The position numbers and the translations under genes were made by a program. DNA of 64,000 nt from Tachypleus tridentatus (lineage: Eukaryota > Arthropoda > Merostomata > Xiphosura > Limulidae): NCBI RefSeq assembly GCF_004210375.1, contig NC_134830.1:45885094-45949093 (forward strand), given 5' to 3'. The notes under the pieces are model-generated. The model worked only from the letters and a program-made list of their open reading frames with translations. It was not told where the DNA came from and did not search any database. This document shows, in pieces, positions 11,301-26,300 of the stretch. How positions within the stretch are numbered: position 1 is the stretch's first letter; the number at the start of each line of letters is the position of its first letter.

Positions 11301-14300
11301 GTCACTTTCAGTCTCACTTTGCTCACAAAACTTTGAAATAGTTTACATTTTACATAAACCAATGTTACACAAAACGAGAAAATTTCTTTCCATTTCAGAG
11401 AAACAGCTTGAGAGTTATTAAGTAACAACACCAACTACTTAATAACTAATACTTCATTTCTACTCACACAGTTGCACAATGGAGTGCATTGGGCCAACTC
11501 CACCAAGAAGACTGGGTAGTTGATTTTTCTTGATGTCTGTTAACCACTCAGACAAAGCATATGCTAAGAGTTTATCCACTCCCAACAATCTGGAAAACAA
11601 AATGGCCAGTCATTCTGCTGAAGACATTTAAAATAAATGTTTGACAATCATTGTCAGATTTGTTGATAGAATTAGTTGAAATGAGTAAAGAAGAAATTAA
11701 GTGCACGAATTCAATTATAAAATTGAAAAAAAATATTTGAGGATTTCCTAAAAATTAAACAGAACTCAAGATAAAAGGACAAAAAGGAAAGAAGATTGGC
11801 TGGTTGATTGCTTGATATTTACTGGTGTAAAACAAATAGGCTATCTGCATCAAATAACTGGTAAAAAATAGAAGTGAAAGTAAAATTATTAAAATATGTA
11901 AAAAGGAATCATGTTAAAACAAAATAAAATTAAAAAGACAAATGGCCTTTAAAAGTTTGAAAACACAATTAAGGTGTACAGTGTCACCATCTCCAATAAC
12001 ACTATCTAATGTCAGGGGTAAACCCAAAGCAAAAACATGTCTAAAATATTGCCGTCATTCAGGGTTGTAATGACAACATGACAGCTTTTCTGAATTGAGT
12101 GTCACACAAACTACACACTGATTTTATCAGTGTCTGATAAAAAAAACAATGAGTTAAAACTATGACCCATGCATAGTTTAGTCAGGACAACTTCCTCCTT
12201 CAGATCCTTATGGAAGCAAGACAGCTAAAAAGTAACAGAAGGTTTGACCTGGAAAAGCTTGTTATCACTTTTCTCACTGCAAGTCGACTGCCAACTAGCA
12301 CAGGGCAGAGCCTTGAATACAGGGCCACAGTCCATGTATGAAACAGGGATGGCTGTGATAGCACCAGAGCAGATGGACTTAGCTGTGGTGTTAATGAGCT
12401 TGTTCTCTCGAATACCAATGTGTCCCAGTATCCAGAAGAACTGGATAAAAATGGATAATAAAGAGAGAAGGGCCACTTGGTTCTGAATATCAATGAGAAC
12501 AGGATGAAAACTAACCTGAAGTGATTCCAGGGTGAGTCAAAAGCTAAGTGAGTCGGTATAAATAGTATAACTACTGTACTGCATAGCTTCTACATGAACC
12601 AGGGAAAGAGAAATGGTGTACAATTTGGCAGTGATAACAGAAACTGTCTGCAACCACCAAACCATGGCAGAGCCTACAGCATTACCTGATTTCAAACAAT
12701 TGGCATAACTGGAAATAGAAGGATGATTTGAAAGATTTTCAGGAAACAGAAGATGGTACTCCCAATCAGGAGCAATTGCCTTCCTCAGATGACTCAAGGA
12801 AAGATCACAGGTGGGGATAGTAATAAGCCATGGTGGGATGGAGACAGTAGAGACATCAACGTCATCCAAGGACAGACCCAATTCAGCCAGCTGTATATCG
12901 ACATGAAGGCCAAAAGGAACAACTGCAGACTGTCTATTCTGATAAAGCATGGCCCACTGAGGATGAAAAACACAACCCCAGGTGAGATACTGTGGTAAGG
13001 ATCAAAATTTTAAGGTATACAATAAATACAGTTGCAAACAACAGAAGTGTAGAGAAAGTTCATAAGACTCAGTGTATACACTCTGAACTGAAGAAATGTA
13101 GAAAGCCCTGTGCAGAGATGAAGTCCAAGATGGTGAACAGGGTCCAACATCTTTAAGGCAAGGTCCTAGCAGAGTCATAAACCAGAGATCTATAGTCCAG
13201 TTTTGATCAAATGAGGGCACAATAGATCCTAAGCATAGAACATTGCTCCACTCCCCAAGAGGTGGAAGAGAGGACATGGAAGATGTTCAGTGCCCTTGAT
13301 GTGCAGAATCAAAGTCAGCTTACAGTAAAATATAAGTCACAAGAATTTTACCTCAGTACCATAGGAAGAACAGTTTTACTGAGACAGATCTTGGGATTGA
13401 GGTGAATAAACCACTGGTGGCAAAAGTGAATGCAGTAAACAACCAAGGGCACTCTGTAGCCGCTGCTCAATAAATCTCATGCTTGATGACTAACACAACA
13501 TGTAGAAGTTTTTGACATACGAGGGCTGTTCAAAAAATATGCGAACTGACGTCATAAAACAAAATGTACTTTATTTAGAAGTTACAGGTCTGGGACCCCT
13601 TCAAAGTACTCTCCTCCCCAACGCACACACTTATCCCAACGGCATTTCCACTTGTTGAAACAGTCCTGGTATGCTTCTTTTGTAATGTCCTCCAGCTCCT
13701 TCATCGCATTTGCCTTAATCTCGGAAATCGTCCCAAATCTTCTTCCTTTCAAGGGTCTTTTGAGTTTGGGGAACAAGAAAAAATCGCAAGGAGCAAGGGC
13801 AGGTGAGTAGGGGGGGTGGGGAAGAACAGTGATCGAGTGTTTGGCCAAAAACTCACGAGTTCTGAGGCACAAATTTCGCAGCAACGCGGTGCATCTTCAA
13901 TTTTTCGGTCAAAATTTCGTAACAAGATCCAACTGACACCCCACACTCTTCAGCAAGCTCCCTGACAGTGAGACGTCGATTTGCCCGCACCAGGGTGTTG
14001 ATTTTGTCGACGTGTAGGTCGTCAGTTGATGTGGAAGGACGTCCAGGACGCTCATCATCTTCAATAAACTGTCGACCATCATTAAAACGTTCATGCAACT
14101 TGAAACATGCCGTACGCTTCATAGCAACATCACCGTAAGCCGTGTTAAGCATAGCAAAAGTTTCAGTCGCAAATTTTCCAAGTTTAACACAAAATTTCAC
14201 AGCAAGTCATTGCTCCTTCAGGTAATTCATTCTGAAATCTGCCAAACGAAAAAATCGCACTTCACTTAAAACTGCATAGCTAATACACAAATGAAGATAT

Positions 14301-17300
14301 CTGAAATCGGGAAATGGCGTCGTAATCAGCTAATCTGTGCGAACCTAGCGACACCAAGCGGATTCCGCTGGAACCAACTGGAGCCGCGCAATTCAAACAG
14401 TCCGCGTATTTTTTGAACAGACCTCGTAGAGTCTGTTTGCAACTACAGGAGGAAGTAGTCCAACGATGGCATTAATGTTTATAATGAAAAGTGTGACAAT
14501 CAAGACAGAGCCCTGAGGAACTCCAAGTTTCACACATCCCACGCTAGTGAAGGTCTCACAGAATGCCATACCTGCACATGGTATCACAAGCGATCTCAAG
14601 ATAAAATATTACAGAAACAAAATGCTGTTGCTTGAGAAAGGCTTCCTTGATTGATGTTTCAAGTTGAATCAAGTGGCCCACAGTGGAGTGCTGTCATTGT
14701 AACTCACACTGGGTAAGCAAGAGGAGACAGTTTGATTTGAGGAACCAAACAAGATAAGCATTATTCATCCTCTCCAAGATCTTACAGATGGCTTGTCAAA
14801 GCAATTAGGCAGTAGTTTGAAGGAATTTTGGGATCCTTCCCAGGCTTAGGAAAAAAAAAGGGGAAGAAAATATCCTGATGCCAAGCATCAGGAAAATTAT
14901 TCTCCTGCCAGATCTGGTTAGAAACAACCAGAAGAATAGCAGGAGAGAGAGCGCAATATCTCAAAGTGAATATTATCAGATCTGACCGATGCACTGCCAA
15001 AACAACAAACAGCAAGCTTGAATTCCATCAGTGTAAAGGGGTGATTACAGTCAAAGAGATGATTAGCCTAAAAGGAAAGAGACGATCACTCTGCTTGAGT
15101 CTCGATGGCTGAAAAGGTGGGGGATAAAGCAGAAGTGCTAGATACTTGAGAAAAGCTTTTGTTGAGAGCATCAAAGATTCTCTGGGCATTAGCAACTTCA
15201 CAGCCATCAGACAGTAAGACAGAAAGAAGGGTGGAAGTATACCTTCCAAATCTTGTCCCATATGACTTTGGAACTGGTGGTAGAAGAGATGCTAGTTGTG
15301 AAAGTAATCCAAGATTCCTTCTGGTTTTGAAGTGAAAGAGCTTGCTAAAAAGTAATGTGGTTTGAAAGTGTGGAATAGCTATGAAAAGTATCCCAGGCCT
15401 GTGTTTAAGCCTTCCGTGCCATGTGACAGGGAGGATTCCACCATAGACGAGGACACCGTGGGAAATGTGTCAAGGTTTTAGGAATATATTAAGCAAATGC
15501 CTGGATAATAAAGTCAGTTGCTGCTGCCACACAGTCATCTATCGATGGTAGGTTCAAGTTCCAAGAAAGCAGGTAAAGAGGGCCAGCTTCCATCAAGGCA
15601 AGTGGATAGGGTGGCATCAATAACAGCCAGTCTCCCTCAAAATGATCACTTCCCTTTGAGTTGCTGTCAACCCTCTAAGAAAAAAAAGAGATAAGTTAAG
15701 GGGTCAGATAGAGAGATCAAATAGCAGTGAAAGTTTGACTAGGTGCATCAAAGTAAGTTTAAAAATCAGTATTGAAGAGAGAAAGGTTGTGATCCAAGAG
15801 CATATGCTCAATGGAACAATCCAACCCATCAATTTCAGCACCACCCCAAAGAGGATTATGTCCATTAAAATCCCCCTGGATTAAAAAGGGAGACAGCAAA
15901 TGTTAAATAAGAGCATCAAGGTCTGATTAACCATAGGTCTCTCCAGGAGACAGGTAGAAAGAACAAACAGTGATGATACAACCCAAGAAAATATGAATGG
16001 CTACAACCTCCAAAGAGTCACCACGTACGGCAAACACGACAGTGGATGTTCAAATTCCAGAGGAGGTACAGAACCTTCTCTGAGAGATCCCCTCACCATG
16101 TACAGGAATTCATCTTGAGGGAAGAAAGAAGATTTAAAAAATCTGTCACTAAACACTATGATCAATAACAAATATGGAAGGTTTAACTGGAAGGTACTCA
16201 GGCAAAAGACAAATCCTTAAAAAGACATTAATGATACCCAGAAAAAGGTAAGTGAAAAACATTCTGAATATTTCATTATTTAAGAAACATACTTAGATTT
16301 TTTTTTTAAAGAAAGAAATACTGTATTTTGGAGAAGACTTTTCCAGAAAATGTTATATAAATAATAGAAAAAGGCAGTTCAAGATCTTCCCATTGACCAC
16401 TTTCACATTTTGTGAAACAATTAATGAGGTTATTTGCAATAAGGAACAAGGTACTAGAACAAGACTATTGGTGGAAATATTGAGAACTGAAATTGAAGTT
16501 TGGCAGTTAGAGTGGAAAGTCAAAATATAAAATGAATGAAAAATGATTTGAAAATGTGAAATTTTATTTAACAAAAACTTAAAATGAAAATGAACTTTTG
16601 AAGTTTGGATGGAATAACCTATGTAGTATGATTGAAAATTCTTATAAAGGGAAGGAAAGAATCTTAAAAGATTAGAAGCAGAAAAGAATAAAGGCATTTT
16701 TACTACATACAAAAAAGATGACAGATATAATAGCAACAAAAATATGTAATTGAAGAGATGCTTCTATAAGAAATAATTATGTTCAGAGACACTTCAAGAC
16801 AGAAAAATAAAAGATTTACACAGAAAAACTTTGGTGGCATGAAAGACATGGTACAGAGAGAGAAAGATATTTCACAAAAAAATCCATGATTCCAAAAATT
16901 TTGTCATATTCCAAAAACATTTAGATGACCAGGATCAGTAATTTTTTGAAGTCACAATTTTATTATACTGAAAATGTATTTCCAATAGGTACCTACCTCC
17001 ATTCACCTTAGTGAGAATCTCATACTAAGAAGAAGAAAGGACTGGTACAAGGGAATAAGAGATACACTCACAAGTGTCTGAAGGGTACCCCTGACAATGA
17101 AAAAAATTAGATTCAAAGATAAGAAGAGGGGAACACCACTTCTGAGTCAGGTATGTTCTTTGCCCGTGTGTATAACATGTAAAACACAAGAGCAGAGGTG
17201 TAGGTTGGTTAGGGCACATCAGCAGGCCAACTACATCCAAAAACCTTCTTGCAGGGTGCCAACTTCTACTTGAGGATAGGATGAGTCTCATACCAACTTC

Positions 17301-20300
17301 AACACAAACCCAGTAATTGGGGATTAAGTCTCACACTAATACTGGCAATGACACAAGAATCATCATTACTTCATCAATCTGGGAATTGTCATTTGGCATT
17401 GAGAAGATGGTATCAATTCATGTGAACACTTATGTTGATTGTTTCACTCAAATCTAAAACCTCAATGCTAGGAACCAACATCCATGCAAAAGTAGAATAA
17501 GGAGTTCCAATCAAAGGGGTGAACTGCATAGGCAACAGATCAACTCATGTGTATTGAATGTTTAACAAGAAGCCACATCACCCAGCAAGGTGATAGATCA
17601 ACTCTACTGTTTAAGTAAAATAATAGAAGAGGTTCAAGTCTATCAATCTGGTAGCAGATCAACTACAAGATACTGTAAAGGGTATAAGGAGGCTACATCC
17701 TCACAGATGGAGAAGGATCAACTCCAGTGGTTGGGGAAATTGTAACAGCAGGCCACAATATCCTTTAAGAACACAGACCAACTTCATATATTGTGATCAG
17801 GAGGCCAAATTTAGTGGTAAGGGGACAGATCAGCTTCTGTGGAAGCTGCTTTGCATATATGCTAGCAGAACACCACTGCCATATTCGCGACTTAATAGTT
17901 AGAGTTAACATTTTTGTGGAACTAATTTAGGACAGTGCCTACATGGCCAACCACCCTAGCAGTTTGCAAATGGAAAATGGTATGACTCCCATACTCAACT
18001 TGAGGAAGGAGGGTAAGAATACAGCGGAGAGCCTTAAAGAACATCATAAATGGAAACAGTGCAATGGGTGACTAAAAAACTCTATTTTGAAAAGCAGAAC
18101 ATACCAAGTTATTCACTAAAGAAATGGCAAGTATGGGCAACTGTCCCATTCTGCTTTATCCATGCAGTCAGTGGGTGGTATGATCTGAAACAGACATGTT
18201 TATGAAGCAGATAACCTTCCAGAGATCTTGTGGTACACCCCTTCTTGATGGGGAATGTGCAAACCCATGGATAAGACACAGCTCAAGTCAACATGAATTA
18301 CAGTGCAGATTTGAAGTTAAAGAATATCTAGTCAAGCACCACTCATTATAGAGCAAGATCCACATGGTAAAAAAAGAGAGGAAAAATGAATAAAACTCTA
18401 CAGTTAAAGTTGCATTAAAGTCTGGAGCATAGCCAAAGGTGGAATATCTCAACATGGATAAAAATGCTATGCAATGAAGATAGTGGGAGACGAACATACT
18501 GGGCATGGTCCACATGCCAGATTGTAGAATCTCCTCCAACGGACGAAGACGAAAAGCGAAAGTCTCTGAAAATAAGCCAATCTAATAATAACTCTGTGAG
18601 ATAGATTCAGTGCAGTTGTGGAAGACAATTGATCCATTACTAGATTGAAAGCACCTGGCTCATGACATATGGTAAGATAAATGTAATATATATGGGCTCA
18701 ACAGAAAAGATCCAATGTCCAAAAACACAGATCTGTGAAGTGGGTACCCCTTGGTAGTTGATATAAACCACAACTGAAGAGCTGTCTTAATGAACCATTA
18801 CCATAGGGTTGTAGGAAAGAGAAAGGAAGTGACATAATGTCCAATAAATCACTAGAAATTTTAGAACATTGATATGCAAGGTAGTTTCATCTGAAGACCA
18901 ACAGCTCAAAGCTTTGTGGTTATTGACCAAAGCCCCTATTCCTGAAGCATTCATGAAAAGATGTATATGCAAATACACGGAAGGAAGTGGCATGCCCATT
19001 AATGCATGGACTTTGTCTAGCCACCACTGCAGATTGTCTCTCATGGAAGAAGAAAGGGAAATTGTGGAGGAAAGAGGATCCTGTGCAAGGTTTTATTGTT
19101 TATGGTGTGTACATTGCAAGAATTTGATATGAGCATGACTAAGTGGGACCCAATGTGGTCACAAATGATCACATCCCCAAAAAGCAACATTAGAGATGTC
19201 AGTGGGAGATGTTGACAATGCTAACGCTTGAACACAAATGACTAAATTTTGTTATGTGTTTACTGATTAACACTTCGTTTCAGTATGGTCTTAAACTTTT
19301 GACCAGCTAGTATTTAGGCTAATTTTATAGTGTTCACATTTTCCCTATTAAATGCTAAAAACGTTTTTTATTTTTATTATCCCTTTTCTTATTTTCATCT
19401 TTTGAAGCTATACTCAAATAAGTGGTTGAGTCTAACAATGCAAAATGCATATTTTTTCTTTATGTTCATTGGCCTTAAGATTTTGGCCAGCAGTGTATGT
19501 ACTACGAGCACAGAGATAGATATATGGGCTAATGTGGATGAAAGAAAGTGAAAAGCATCAGTAACAAATTCATCAGTATCTCTTTGTAGAGCCTCCAAGA
19601 GCAAATGTATGAAGAAATATACCTGAGAAGGTTACTAAGGGTAAGATAAAGGCAAGAATATTGGGCACATGCAAGACAAACAAGAATCAGGAACCACTCC
19701 CAAAGGGATAATAAGGAACCCAACAACTGTTGATCCAAAAGTGGATGGTTCACTCAATGGTAAGAGAAGGTGTACTTGGGGACAAAACACTGATCATTGG
19801 TGTGGCTTCCAAAGTAGTAACATTGACTTCTGAATCCACAACTCAAAAAATCTGCACAAAATTGTTTAGTGCACAAATAGTGACAATAACAAACTTGGAG
19901 AAAATGTTTCAAGGTATGGAGAAAAAGAACCACTTCATGCACAAATTATGTGCCATATGGGAAGCACTAAGCACAAAAGAAAATGTCTGTTCTCAAAAGC
20001 TACAAAACGAGAAGTGAAGGTTTGGTAGAGAAGTGCAAAGGGAGTCAGTCACACATACATCATGTGAACATGCTATGCTAGTATTGGTTAATAGATGACA
20101 CATGATGATCTTCATGGGAGACACATTGAAATGGACTAATTTACAAGGAGGGAGTGCAAGTTTCATGGCATTTGTAAAGAAAAGTTTGCACAGAAGGACA
20201 GCAGTGAATAAGAATATATATGAAAATAAAACATGATAGTAACAAAAGTATTAGTGTTTATTCTCACAAATAAGCCTGCCAAAATACCATTGGTAAAAGA

Positions 20301-23300
20301 CGTACAAATTTATTAAGAAATTAGAACATGAAGAATAATTTATATTTCAAATATAAATGAATCCCCAGTAAGAGTAAAATCAGATCTTTACAACAGCAAA
20401 GAACAAAACAAAATAACATATATAGTTACTGAAAAACAATGAAGGATAATTTTAAATTAATGGAAAGCATTTAAAGAAACTTAGAGATTTTAATTTGATA
20501 TTCCAAAAAGTTATCAAACGTTTTTTACTTTTATTATCCCTTTTCTTATTTTCATCTTTTGAAGATCTACTCAAATATGGTTAATTATGACAAAATGATT
20601 CTATAATAAAACAGTTTATGAAAATTTAAACAATAAAAAAGTCTGTTAAAAATGGAAGGTTTAAATCGAAAGAGTTGCATAAATTCCATTTAAGCGAAAT
20701 TAGTGAATCCTGTTAGTTTAATGTGAGAAAAAGAAAGAGAGAAATAAAGATTCTATTTTGTGGATATCAGAAACTGGTAACTGAAAACATAAGCATGAAG
20801 GTCACTCCAATTTAAACTAATATCAGTATATGTTTCTGAAGTATAATTATTTAACACATTACTTAATTATTTGGAAGAGATTATTTTATGATATGGAAGG
20901 ATATTGAAGGTATTAGCAAGTTTACAGAATTTGATAAATAAGGAGATTAATTTTACTTTTGAATGTAATAAGGATACCTTATTATTTGTAGATTTGCTTG
21001 TCCAAGTTTCACCAAAAAAAAGAGATTGTATTTGTTTCTTCTGAATTTTTACATAAAGCTACTCAAGGGCTATCTATCTAGCCATCCCTAATCTAGCAGC
21101 GATAGACTAGAGTAAAGGCAGCTAACCAATACCACCCACTACCAACTTTTGGACGACCCTTAACCAATGAATAGTGGGATTGACCATCACTCTATAACAG
21201 GTATTTAAATGTGTGACCCTAAGATGGTCAGTTAAGCCCCCTAAGCACCAGTCCATGAGATTGTGACTAATATTTTTTTTTTTACAAATGCATACACTCA
21301 TATAAATATGTGGTGTTTTTTTTTTAACAAAGGAGAAACAAGAGTCAACAGACTACTATAGCTAATACAACTGTAATTCAGTATCACTATCTGGAAAATG
21401 TCATTACTAAGTTTTAAAATTGCTAACAATAATTCCTTCATAATAAAAGTATTTTGGAAAACAAAGATAAGTAAATCTAAATAGAAAGTTCTAACTTTTG
21501 TGGTGATTCAATGTTCAAGTATTTCATTTGTTATCGCTCAAATAAAAGTTGTTTTCAAATATAATAAGTTTATAAAGACAATAATCTAAACATATATACA
21601 GATTATTCAACTGGTTTAAAAAAAAGATGTTACTAAGAATGTTTTTCAGTTATGAAAAAACTGTGCCTTATTCAATTTATATCAGAATAAAAAATACGAG
21701 AAATTTTGCTTTTCATTAATAATTTCTTTAATTGCAGTTCAAAAAATAGACCTCTTAGAATGTGCAAACAAACTATAGTGAATTCTATGTTGGTGAAACA
21801 AATAATTTAAGATACAAAATAAATGTATTTAATTAAATATTATAATTAACAAGAAAAAAGCCCAATATATGCCAGCAAACATTTTAACAGTTGTATTATG
21901 AATCAATTTAAAAATTCTGAAAGATCCATTTTCTCATGTGTTCACTTTTAGGGACATCTAATGCAAAACGTTGAAGCTTATTTTTTGAAAAATATTTCAT
22001 AAATGTTTTTGGCATTTTAAACAGAATAAAGAAGAATAAAGTAATAATAGTTGAATAAGGTTAATTTTGAATTGGAAATTGTTGAAAATGCTACTGAGTA
22101 TTATAGAAATGACACTAAAGTGTTTGTTTTTGAATTTCATGCAAAGCTATATGAGGTCTATCTGTGCTAGATGGACCTAATTAAGCAGTGTAAGACGAGA
22201 GGGAAAGCATCTGGTTATTACCACCCACTGCCAACTCTTGGGCTACTCTTTTGCCGAAGAATAGTAGGGTTGACTGTCACACTATAATGCCTCCATGGTT
22301 GAAATGGCATGTTTGGTCAGATTATGAGTCGATCGCCTTAACTACCTGGCCATGCTGGGCCAATACTAAAGTGAGAAAAAATATTTTAAACATACTGCTA
22401 AAGCCTATGGGAATAAACTGCTTTCTACAATGTCAGGAGAAAGTATAATGAGAAAAAGTTTATTCTAAAGAAACAAATGATAAAACAAGAAATGATGGAA
22501 TAGAAAAAGGTTTACTTTATAAGTTAAAAAATTAATTTACATTTGAAGGTACTTTAACATAGTTTCTAAAAGGATTTTTTGTGTGTGTATACTTTCAAAA
22601 TGTATTTAATTAATGTTATTTATTTTAGTTGAAAAAACTATATATAAATAAATGAAAATACTCTCTTTATAATTATATTCTGAGAAGTAATCTTGTAAAG
22701 TAGGTTGCAAAACACAAAGAAAATAATAAAAAAGATAAAATACAGAAGAGTTCAAGTATTGTTGTATTTTAATATATATTAGTATAGATAAAATCATACC
22801 AAAACCACCAAATTTTTAATGCTTTAAACATATAATACCATTACTTAAAGACTAGTAAATTACAAATAGATTACAAAAATACAATTCTTTACTTATAACT
22901 TACATTTCATATCACAGCCTTAAGTATTTTTCTACACATGTTGAGTTAAGGTTGCTTGTTGTTTATAAACAAATCATATTGGTCATATCTGATACAGAAC
23001 TAGGTTTAGCAAAATTAAATATAATTGAATGACAATCTTTACTTTCTTATATAATAAATAAATAAAGGCCTTAGTAACATGAAGTTAAATAAAAAAACTA
23101 AAGAGGGCATATTGTTTGTATTCCTATAATGGGCACATGAAGTTAAAGTTCAAACAGTGTAAAAAGAAACATATCATTCCAAAACTATTACTGGATTTTT
23201 CTAAAAGTGTTTTTTAGATGGATTTTTACATTATCAGCTATTTACCAGAGGATTATACTGAAATGTTTCATGTTAAAGTGCTTACATACTAAACCGAATA

Positions 23301-26300
23301 AAATACATATTGGTTGCAACTGCTTAAAATAGAAATTTTTCCAATATTCATAGCCTTCACACAAAAACATGCATTTTCCAAGACTTTTCATACATATTAT
23401 ATGAAAAACTTAAATCCAGAAGCACTTGCTACATAAATCTTACCCTAGTCTGTAGCACAATCTCTTTAATCTCAGCTCAGAACAATTCAGTTGTCCAAGT
23501 CCCATCAACAGTCCTGCTAGAGCACCCTAAAAAAGATTCAATAAAAAAAATTAAAATCATAAACAACAATTCAGAATATTATCATAAAAATATTGTAAAA
23601 AGTATTCAAACATGCAGCACCTTACAGAAATATATAATCAAGTGATCCTTTACAGAATTTTAATACTCTTGTAGTCACTCTGTCACTTGTGACTTTAATG
23701 TATTCTGAAATGAGAATTTAATAATTCACATTCCTCTTTTCAAATACTCTTAAACAAACATGTTATTCATCAACTACTAACCTTGTTACATTTTGCAAAG
23801 GTAAATTATTAACAACAGAAATTCTTGGGCATAATTTCAAAAACCTTTGTGAATCACACTTTGTCTGTAAAAACTTACAATAAGGTTTAAATATTTGTTA
23901 AACAAGTATGATACAGAAAATTTAATCAAATAAATACCTTGTTTGTATAACATATGCAACAACTTGTATACCAAGCTTGCTTGATTTTGTTATGGCCTCT
24001 ACTTGTGACTGACCAATGACTAGCTTTAGAGCAAGCTCTAGCTTTAGTTATTAAAACATTTCAGCCCATGGTATTGAGGCGACATCACGAAAGAGTTATA
24101 TTGAAGAGAATGTTTGAGTGTAACTTACCTGATGGTGACCTAATTCTGTATGTCAAAACATTGTAATTATTAAAATTGGAAATTGCCAAGTGTAAAAAAA
24201 TGCTGTTATTGTATTTTTAAATCAACTAACCAGTTCAGTAGGTTCCTCACTAAACATTAACCTAATAGTTTAAGGACATTTAATAAAAAGCATTTATAAT
24301 TATGGAAGTGGCACTGTATCCCTGGTGAAAGTAATTTTGTTCTACTAGTTAAGTAGTGCAGTTGTTGTACTTCATTATAACTGCTCTGAAAATTGTTCAT
24401 TATAGTGTTATAAAGTAACCCTACACATGACATCCAGGAAGATTACAGTATTCTTGGAGAAAAGACAGTTAACTTTACAAGAAGCTGCCATTCAATGTCA
24501 CCATCAAAGAGAATAAGGAGAGACAAAAGAGCCTACAGGAGCATCTGAAATTGACAGTGATGACAAACCTGTAGCAGTTTCCATTGCAACCTTTTTTGTT
24601 TGTTTGTATAGGCTATATAGGGTTCACATACTTACCAATGATTTAACCATTGATAAGCATGCAAAAACCATACATCCTATTCTTTCAGCAAATAAGATTA
24701 AGGTAGAACCTGTAACGTTTTAATATATTTTTCTTCAGTATGTCAAACAAAAGAGATGGTATATTAATTAAAGTACAAGGATTACATGGACCAAAGAAAA
24801 AGGTATTCCAACTCTATGTGACATCTAGGATGTGTAGATATTCAATGGTAGATGCATTTGTTTGATGACATGATTGTATGATGGAAGTTAAGTGCACTAA
24901 ATAAAGAGTCATCAACAATCAATGATGACAGAAGTGCAAAGAGAGTTGAAAACGTAAGTGAATAGATAAAGCTCACACTCTTGATTCTGATGTTATTTAT
25001 TACAAGTGAAATGCAACCCTTCTCTGCAAGCAGTGAGCTGACAGTGGACTGTGCCACTTCTCTTATGGAAACTATAACCATAAATCTAGTAAAATTAAGA
25101 AATGATGATGGATTTGATCCAGTATGACACAGCAAGCTGGTGTGTACAAGCTGAAATACCAGGAAAACATGATTGATGAACATTTGCACAGCATCAGAGA
25201 TACTTAACACCTTACCAACATAGGAAATTATTATGTAAACTATATATGCTATTCTAGATTTCTCTGCTCTCCATCCTTATTCAAACATTTTACTGGTGTA
25301 TGAATGAATCATTCCTCTTGTAAGTGCAATGTGCATTGACTCTTCAACACTGAACAGGATGTGTGTGTGTGTTTTATGTGTTTTTCTTATAGCAAAGCCA
25401 CATCGGATTATCTGCTGAGCCAACCGAGGGGAACTGAACCACTGGACAGGATAAGAAATGTACATATGACCTATCATGACACAGGTCCACTTGAACAATC
25501 TAGTACTAAAAACCACAGAACTAACAACCTCAAGAATTTGAAATAAGATACAGTTATAGATATTTATATTATTATGCATTGTGGAAGACTAATATTAAGT
25601 TGAATAGATTGTATACTAAGTTCTAAGCAAAATGAACATTTATTAATAATGTTATTACAACTGCTATTTTGACCAGAGATGTTAATCTTTACAGACAAAT
25701 ATAAGAACATTAATATATTATTAATTGTGCCTTTCATTTTTACACACATTGTAGTTCTTAAAATTTAAGTATTAAGTCATGAGACATCAACCAAATGTAT
25801 ATGGTTAGAATTGCCACTATACAAACTTGCTTGCAACAAAGAGAAGTAAACTGAGAAGCAACATTTTATGTTTCAGTAAAAAAATTCTGTTTTTATATTT
25901 AAAAAATGCAACAAACAACCTACTGGCTTAAAATACATCTTAACTGTTCATCTGGGTACACCATGAAGGAGAGCAAACATAGTTGTTCTTTAACAAACCA
26001 AATATGATACCAACATATGGTAAAGTTACAAAAAATTAAAATCTTAAGTGAATTGTATACAACTGCTCATTTAAGATTTAAATTAATGCCAATGATAAAG
26101 AAAGCTTCTATATAAAAAGAGTTTATGCATTCATAAGCAAAAGATACAACTACATTAATTTAATATGTTTCTCTTTATATTATAAAAGTATCAAACTGTA
26201 TGTATAAACACAATGTTCATATACAACAATTAATTCCTTGCCTGTTCCATATCAACTCTCTTCCCATGATAGTCAAGCCGAATGGGAACATCAGGGGTTA

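Noticed and set aside
12753..12998. Plus-strand frame opposite the LINE A RNase H region
   Set aside because: The minus strand has the recognisable RNase H motifs; the plus frame has none.
24420..25210. Possible transposase relic, including a 122-residue minus-strand frame at 24842-25210
   Set aside because: Composition differs slightly from the neighbours, but I found no family motif in either strand, so naming it would be a guess.
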